NCBI GenBank assembly: GCA_003972845.1
Contig: QOAV01000145.1
Span: forward strand, 1 to 8,838
Reading direction: 5' to 3'
DNA length: 8,838 nucleotides
Source of the DNA: Gammaproteobacteria bacterium
GTDB taxonomy: Bacteria > Pseudomonadota > Gammaproteobacteria > QOAV01
The notes under the pieces were generated by a model. That model had not been told where the DNA came from, made no database searches, and saw nothing but the letters and a program-made list of their open reading frames with translations. This document shows, one piece after another, positions 6,261 through 8,838 of the stretch (within the stretch, counting starts at the first letter, position 1; each line of letters begins with the position of its first letter). Position numbers and translations under genes: made by a program.

Positions 6261-7378
6261 AACTGGATAAAGCAGAAGATCTGATCAAGGATATCCGCGC
6301 CGGCCGCATGGTGGTGCTGATGGATGACGAGGACCGTGAAAACGAAGGTGATCTGGTGATGGCGGCGGAAAAGGTCACGCCGGAGGCCATCAATTTCATG
6401 GTTAAATATGCTCGCGGCCTGGTTTGCCTGCCGCTGGCGCGTGAGCGCTGCGAACAGCTCAAACTGCCCCTCATGGTAGACAAGAACGATACACCGTTTT
6501 CCACCAATTTCACGGTTTCCATTGAAGCAGCTGAAGGCGTAACCACGGGTATTTCTGCTTCTGACCGCGCCAGAACGGTGCTGGCGGCGGTCCAGACTCA
6601 CGCCAGCCCCGATGACATCGTCATGCCGGGTCATATATTTCCGCTCATGGCGCAGCCTGGCGGCGTGTTGAGCCGCGCCGGCCATACCGAGGCTGGCGTG
6701 GACCTGTCACGGCTGGCCGGCCTGGAGCCTGCCAGCGTCATTTGTGAAATTCTGAAAGAAGACGGCAGCATGGCGCGCGCGCCGGATCTGATCGAATTCG
6801 CCAGAGAGCATGATCTGAAAATCGGCACCATCGAAGACCTGATTCGCTACCGCATGGAACATGAGTCCAGTATCGTGCGCGAGTCGGAAGATATGCTGGA
6901 TACGCATTTTGGCGCTTTCCGCGCCGTGGTCTATCGCGACAAACTGGACGACAGTTCCCATGTGGCTCTGGTGCAGGGCGATATTACTCCGGATGAGCCG
7001 GTGCTGGTGCGGGTGGACGTGAACCGCGGTGTTTCCGATATACTGCGCGAAGTGGCGGTCAGCGATGACTGGTCGGTGAGCGCCGCCCTGCGCGCGGTGG
7101 CCGATGCGGGAAAGGGTGTTGTGGTGCTGCTGCAAAACGAAATGGCGCCGGAAGATTTGCACAATGTCACTGCGCGGTATAAAAAGAACAGTGGCACGGT
7201 TCAGCAGGACTGGCAGGAAAAAATGCCCGAGTTTCGTACCGTGGGTCAGGGTTCGCGCATACTGGCCGATCTGGGCGCAAAAAAAATACGCGTCATGAGC
7301 AAGCCCATGGTGATGCACGGCCTGGCCGGGTTCGGGCTGGAAGTGACTGAATATATTGACCATCCGGAGCAGGATTGA
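6257..7378 (+). CDS. ribBX: RibBX-type 3,4-dihydroxy-2-butanone 4-phosphate synthase with a degenerate GTP cyclohydrolase II-like domain (often auto-annotated ribBA)
   Basis: The N-terminal half (about 1-203) is a complete RibB, which converts ribulose 5-phosphate to 3,4-dihydroxy-2-butanone 4-phosphate and formate. It has [10 protein letters not shown] (23-32), [11 protein letters not shown] (90-100), PGHIFPL (124-130), [12 protein letters not shown] (135-146, with the metal-binding His143) and DGSMARAP. The C-terminal half (about 208-373) resembles GTP cyclohydrolase II mainly at its end, in [10 protein letters not shown] and [13 protein letters not shown]. It contains no cysteine, so all three zinc ligands are gone, and the REGRGIG motif is replaced by QNEMAPEDL (293-301). 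This matches the RibBX variant described in Shewanella and other Proteobacteria, which lacks RibA activity. The start is TTG at 6257: upstream the frame has a stop at 6221 and no ATG, GTG or TTG between, and the first ATG downstream would delete residues before the RibB core. It overlaps the ribE stop by four bases, and a GGGG run at 6245-6248 could serve as its ribosome binding site. Confidence 0.93.
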   Translation: MKLDKAEDLIKDIRAGRMVVLMDDEDRENEGDLVMAAEKVTPEAINFMVKYARGLVCLPLARERCEQLKLPLMVDKNDTPFSTNFTVSIEAAEGVTTGISASDRARTVLAAVQTHASPDDIVMPGHIFPLMAQPGGVLSRAGHTEAGVDLSRLAGLEPASVICEILKEDGSMARAPDLIEFAREHDLKIGTIEDLIRYRMEHESSIVRESEDMLDTHFGAFRAVVYRDKLDDSSHVALVQGDITPDEPVLVRVDVNRGVSDILREVAVSDDWSVSAALRAVADAGKGVVVLLQNEMAPEDLHNVTARYKKNSGTVQQDWQEKMPEFRTVGQGSRILADLGAKKIRVMSKPMVMHGLAGFGLEVTEYIDHPEQD

Positions 7379-7381
7379 AAA

Positions 7382-7855
7382 ATGACTGAAGTGAAAACAA
7401 TCGAGGGCGGTTTTTCCGCTGCCGGCGCCAGCTACGGTATTGTGGTGGGGCGCTTCAACGGCTTCATCGTGGAAAGCCTGCTGGATGGCGCGCTGGACGC
7501 CCTGAAGCGCCACGGCGCCGACATGGACAAGATTGACGTGGTGAAAGTGCCGGGCGCTTTTGAAATTCCCGGCGTCGCGAAACGCATGGCCGGGACGAAG
7601 AAATATGATGCCGTCATTGCTCTGGGCGCAGTCATACGCGGCTCCACGCCGCATTTCGACTATGTGGCGGGCGCCTGCGCCAATGGCCTGGCCAAACTGA
7701 ACATAGAAACCGACATTCCGGTGATTTTCGGCGTACTCACGGTGGACAGCATCGAACAGGCCATTGAGCGCGCTGGCACCAAGGCCGGCAACAAGGGCGC
7801 GGAAGCTGCTGTCACTGCCGTGGAAATGATCGACGTTTATCGTCAGATCGGCTGA
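7382..7855 (+). CDS. ribH: 6,7-dimethyl-8-ribityllumazine synthase
   Basis: RibH condenses 5-amino-6-ribitylamino-uracil with 3,4-dihydroxy-2-butanone 4-phosphate to form lumazine, the substrate of riboflavin synthase; members of the family assemble as pentamers or 60-subunit shells. The 157 residues show the standard sequence: GRFN (23-26, where the aromatic residue stacks on the substrate), KVPGAFEIP (55-63), [16 protein letters not shown] (80-95) with the catalytic His91, and [18 protein letters not shown] followed by [11 protein letters not shown] at 7371-7374, overlapping the end of ribBX, lies seven bases before the ATG, a good ribosome binding site. The gene starts three bases after the ribBX stop and ends overlapping nusB. 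It joins the two precursor branches supplied by its neighbours RibD and RibBX. Confidence 0.97.
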   Translation: MTEVKTIEGGFSAAGASYGIVVGRFNGFIVESLLDGALDALKRHGADMDKIDVVKVPGAFEIPGVAKRMAGTKKYDAVIALGAVIRGSTPHFDYVAGACANGLAKLNIETDIPVIFGVLTVDSIEQAIERAGTKAGNKGAEAAVTAVEMIDVYRQIG

Positions 7856-8280
7856 TGAAGGGCCAGCGCCACAAAGCGCGCAAGGTGGCTGTGCAGGCGC
7901 TGTACCAGTGGGACATGACCGGGCAGGGCGCTAACGAAATACTCTCCAGCATACCGTCGCCGGAAAAACTGGGCGAGGCCGAGCAGGAATATATCGACGC
8001 CATCGTCAGCGAGATTCCGCGCCGCGTGGACGAGATAGACAGCCAGTTCAAACCACATATTGTGCGCGCCGTGGGTTCGCTGGATCCGGTAGAGAAAGCC
8101 ATACTGCGCATTGCCACCTGGGAACTGATGTTTCGCCCGGAAATCCCCTGGCGAGTGGTCATCGACGAGGCCATCGAGCTGTCCAAGACCTTTGGCTCGG
8201 ATCAGAGTTACCGCTTCATCAACGGTGTGCTGGACAAGGTGGCGCACGAGACCAGGAAAGCGGAAACGGCGCAGGCCTGA
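7855..8280 (+). CDS. nusB: Transcription antitermination factor NusB
   Basis: NusB binds boxA RNA together with ribosomal protein S10 (NusE) and helps RNA polymerase read through rRNA operons and some other transcripts. The 141 residues match the all-helical family in length and pattern. There is a basic, Arg-rich N-terminus with RHKARKVAVQALYQWD (5-20), a central acidic linker, and the C-terminal core RAVGSLDPVEKAILRIATWE and IPWRVVIDEAIELSKTFG followed by RFINGVLDKVA. The ATG at 7855 shares one base with the ribH stop (TGATG), and no clear ribosome binding site lies in front of it. Translation is therefore probably coupled to ribH. This ribH-nusB arrangement is widespread in proteobacteria and has no known metabolic reason. 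Confidence 0.96.
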   Translation: MKGQRHKARKVAVQALYQWDMTGQGANEILSSIPSPEKLGEAEQEYIDAIVSEIPRRVDEIDSQFKPHIVRAVGSLDPVEKAILRIATWELMFRPEIPWRVVIDEAIELSKTFGSDQSYRFINGVLDKVAHETRKAETAQA

Positions 8281-8284
8281 GCCA

Positions 8285-8838
8285 GTGAGCGAATTCAGCC
8301 TGATCGAGCGCTATTTCAGGCAATGCGGCGCAGCTCGCGCGGACGTGTTGCTCGGTGTCGGCGATGATACTGCTGTGCTGGATCTTGCTGACGGCAAGCT
8401 GGCCGCTTGCGTTGATACGCTGGTGGAAGGCGTGCATTTCCCGGCTGATACCGATCCCGCCGACATTGGCTATAAATTACTCGCCGTCAACCTCAGCGAT
8501 TTTGCCGCCATGGGCGCTGTGCCGCGATGGGCCACGCTGGCTCTGACCATGCCGCAGGAAAACGACCACTGGCTGCAAGGCTTTGCGCAGGGATTATGCG
8601 GCCTGGCTGCCGATACCGGCGTTGCCCTGACAGGCGGCGACACCACCCGCGGCCCGTTGACGGTCAGCTTGCAACTGATGGGCGAGACCGGAGAAAGCTG
8701 GCTGACTCGTTCAGGCGCGGCGCCGCAGCAGCGTATCTATGTTTCCGGCGTTCTGGGTGACGCGGCCCTGGGCCTGCAATGCCTCAACGGCAAATATGAT
8801 GCCGGTGCTGACCATGATTATCTGGTTTCCCGACTGGC
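8285..8838 (+). CDS. thiL: Thiamine-monophosphate kinase (3' partial)
   Basis: ThiL phosphorylates thiamine monophosphate with ATP to make the active cofactor thiamine diphosphate, in the cytoplasm. The frame runs from GTG at 8285 to the window end without a stop and gives 184 residues, a little over half of the family's usual length of about 320. Recognisable parts are SEFSLIERYF at the start (E. coli GEFSLIARYF), VGDDTAVLD (25-33) with metal-binding aspartates, DTLVEGVHF (44-52), NLSDFAAMGAVP (69-80), the nucleotide-binding GGDTTRGP (117-124), and SGVLGDAALGL near the end. The start is chosen by alignment to E. coli ThiL; no in-frame ATG is nearby and no clear Shine-Dalgarno sequence precedes it. 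It begins four bases after the nusB stop, so it is probably co-translated with nusB. The C-terminal part lies beyond the window. Confidence 0.95.
   Translation, partial: MSEFSLIERYFRQCGAARADVLLGVGDDTAVLDLADGKLAACVDTLVEGVHFPADTDPADIGYKLLAVNLSDFAAMGAVPRWATLALTMPQENDHWLQGFAQGLCGLAADTGVALTGGDTTRGPLTVSLQLMGETGESWLTRSGAAPQQRIYVSGVLGDAALGLQCLNGKYDAGADHDYLVSRL

Noticed and set aside
6257..7378. Functional bifunctional RibBA enzyme
   Set aside because: The GTP cyclohydrolase II half lacks all zinc cysteines and the REGRGIG motif, so only the RibB activity can be supported.
6707..7654. Minus-strand ORF of 315 codons opposite ribBX and ribH
   Set aside because: It is His/Gln-rich, low-plausibility protein spanning two real genes in the opposite direction, with no family signature.

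Overview
The window is a compact stretch of housekeeping genes, all on the + strand, with no tRNA, rRNA, CRISPR array or recognisable mobile element. The order is secD (5' end missing), secF, glyA, nrdR, ribD, ribE, a ribBX-type gene, ribH, nusB and thiL (3' end missing). The run nrdR-ribD-ribE-rib(BA/BX)-ribH-nusB-thiL is a classic proteobacterial cluster. The proteins read closest to the E. coli sequences I know (SecD, SecF, GlyA, NrdR, ThiL), so I infer a gammaproteobacterium of moderately high G+C content (roughly 55-60% by eye). The genus cannot be named from this sequence.

Region by region: positions 1-2636 encode the SecDF accessory motor of the Sec translocase. Positions 2656-3930 encode serine hydroxymethyltransferase, only 19 bases after secF. 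Positions 3931-4032 are the only real gap in the window. It holds a small hairpin around the glyA stop, a strong Shine-Dalgarno-like sequence, a possible 24-codon ORF, and a heptanucleotide tandem repeat that ends 11 bases before nrdR. Positions 4033-8280 form a tight block of NrdR repressor, riboflavin enzymes and NusB, with TGATG and TTGA overlaps or very short spacers. thiL starts at 8285 with GTG and runs off the window end.

How the genes work together: RibD supplies the pyrimidinedione branch, the RibB part of RibBX supplies 3,4-dihydroxy-2-butanone 4-phosphate, RibH condenses the two to lumazine, and RibE makes riboflavin. The GTP cyclohydrolase II-like half of the ribBX product has lost its zinc cysteines and catalytic motif. 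The first committed step (RibA) must therefore be encoded outside this window. No FMN riboswitch is visible before any rib gene. GlyA (one-carbon units), NrdR (ribonucleotide reductase control), ThiL (thiamine diphosphate) and NusB (rRNA antitermination) are growth-linked neighbours rather than pathway partners.

I see no undescribed multi-gene system here. The points most worth a second look are the degenerate RibA-like domain, the glyA-nrdR gap (the repeat, and nrdR lacking its own ribosome binding site while a good one lies 80 bases upstream), a Leu in place of the usual basic residue in the RibD deaminase site, and a cysteine-pair insertion in SecF.
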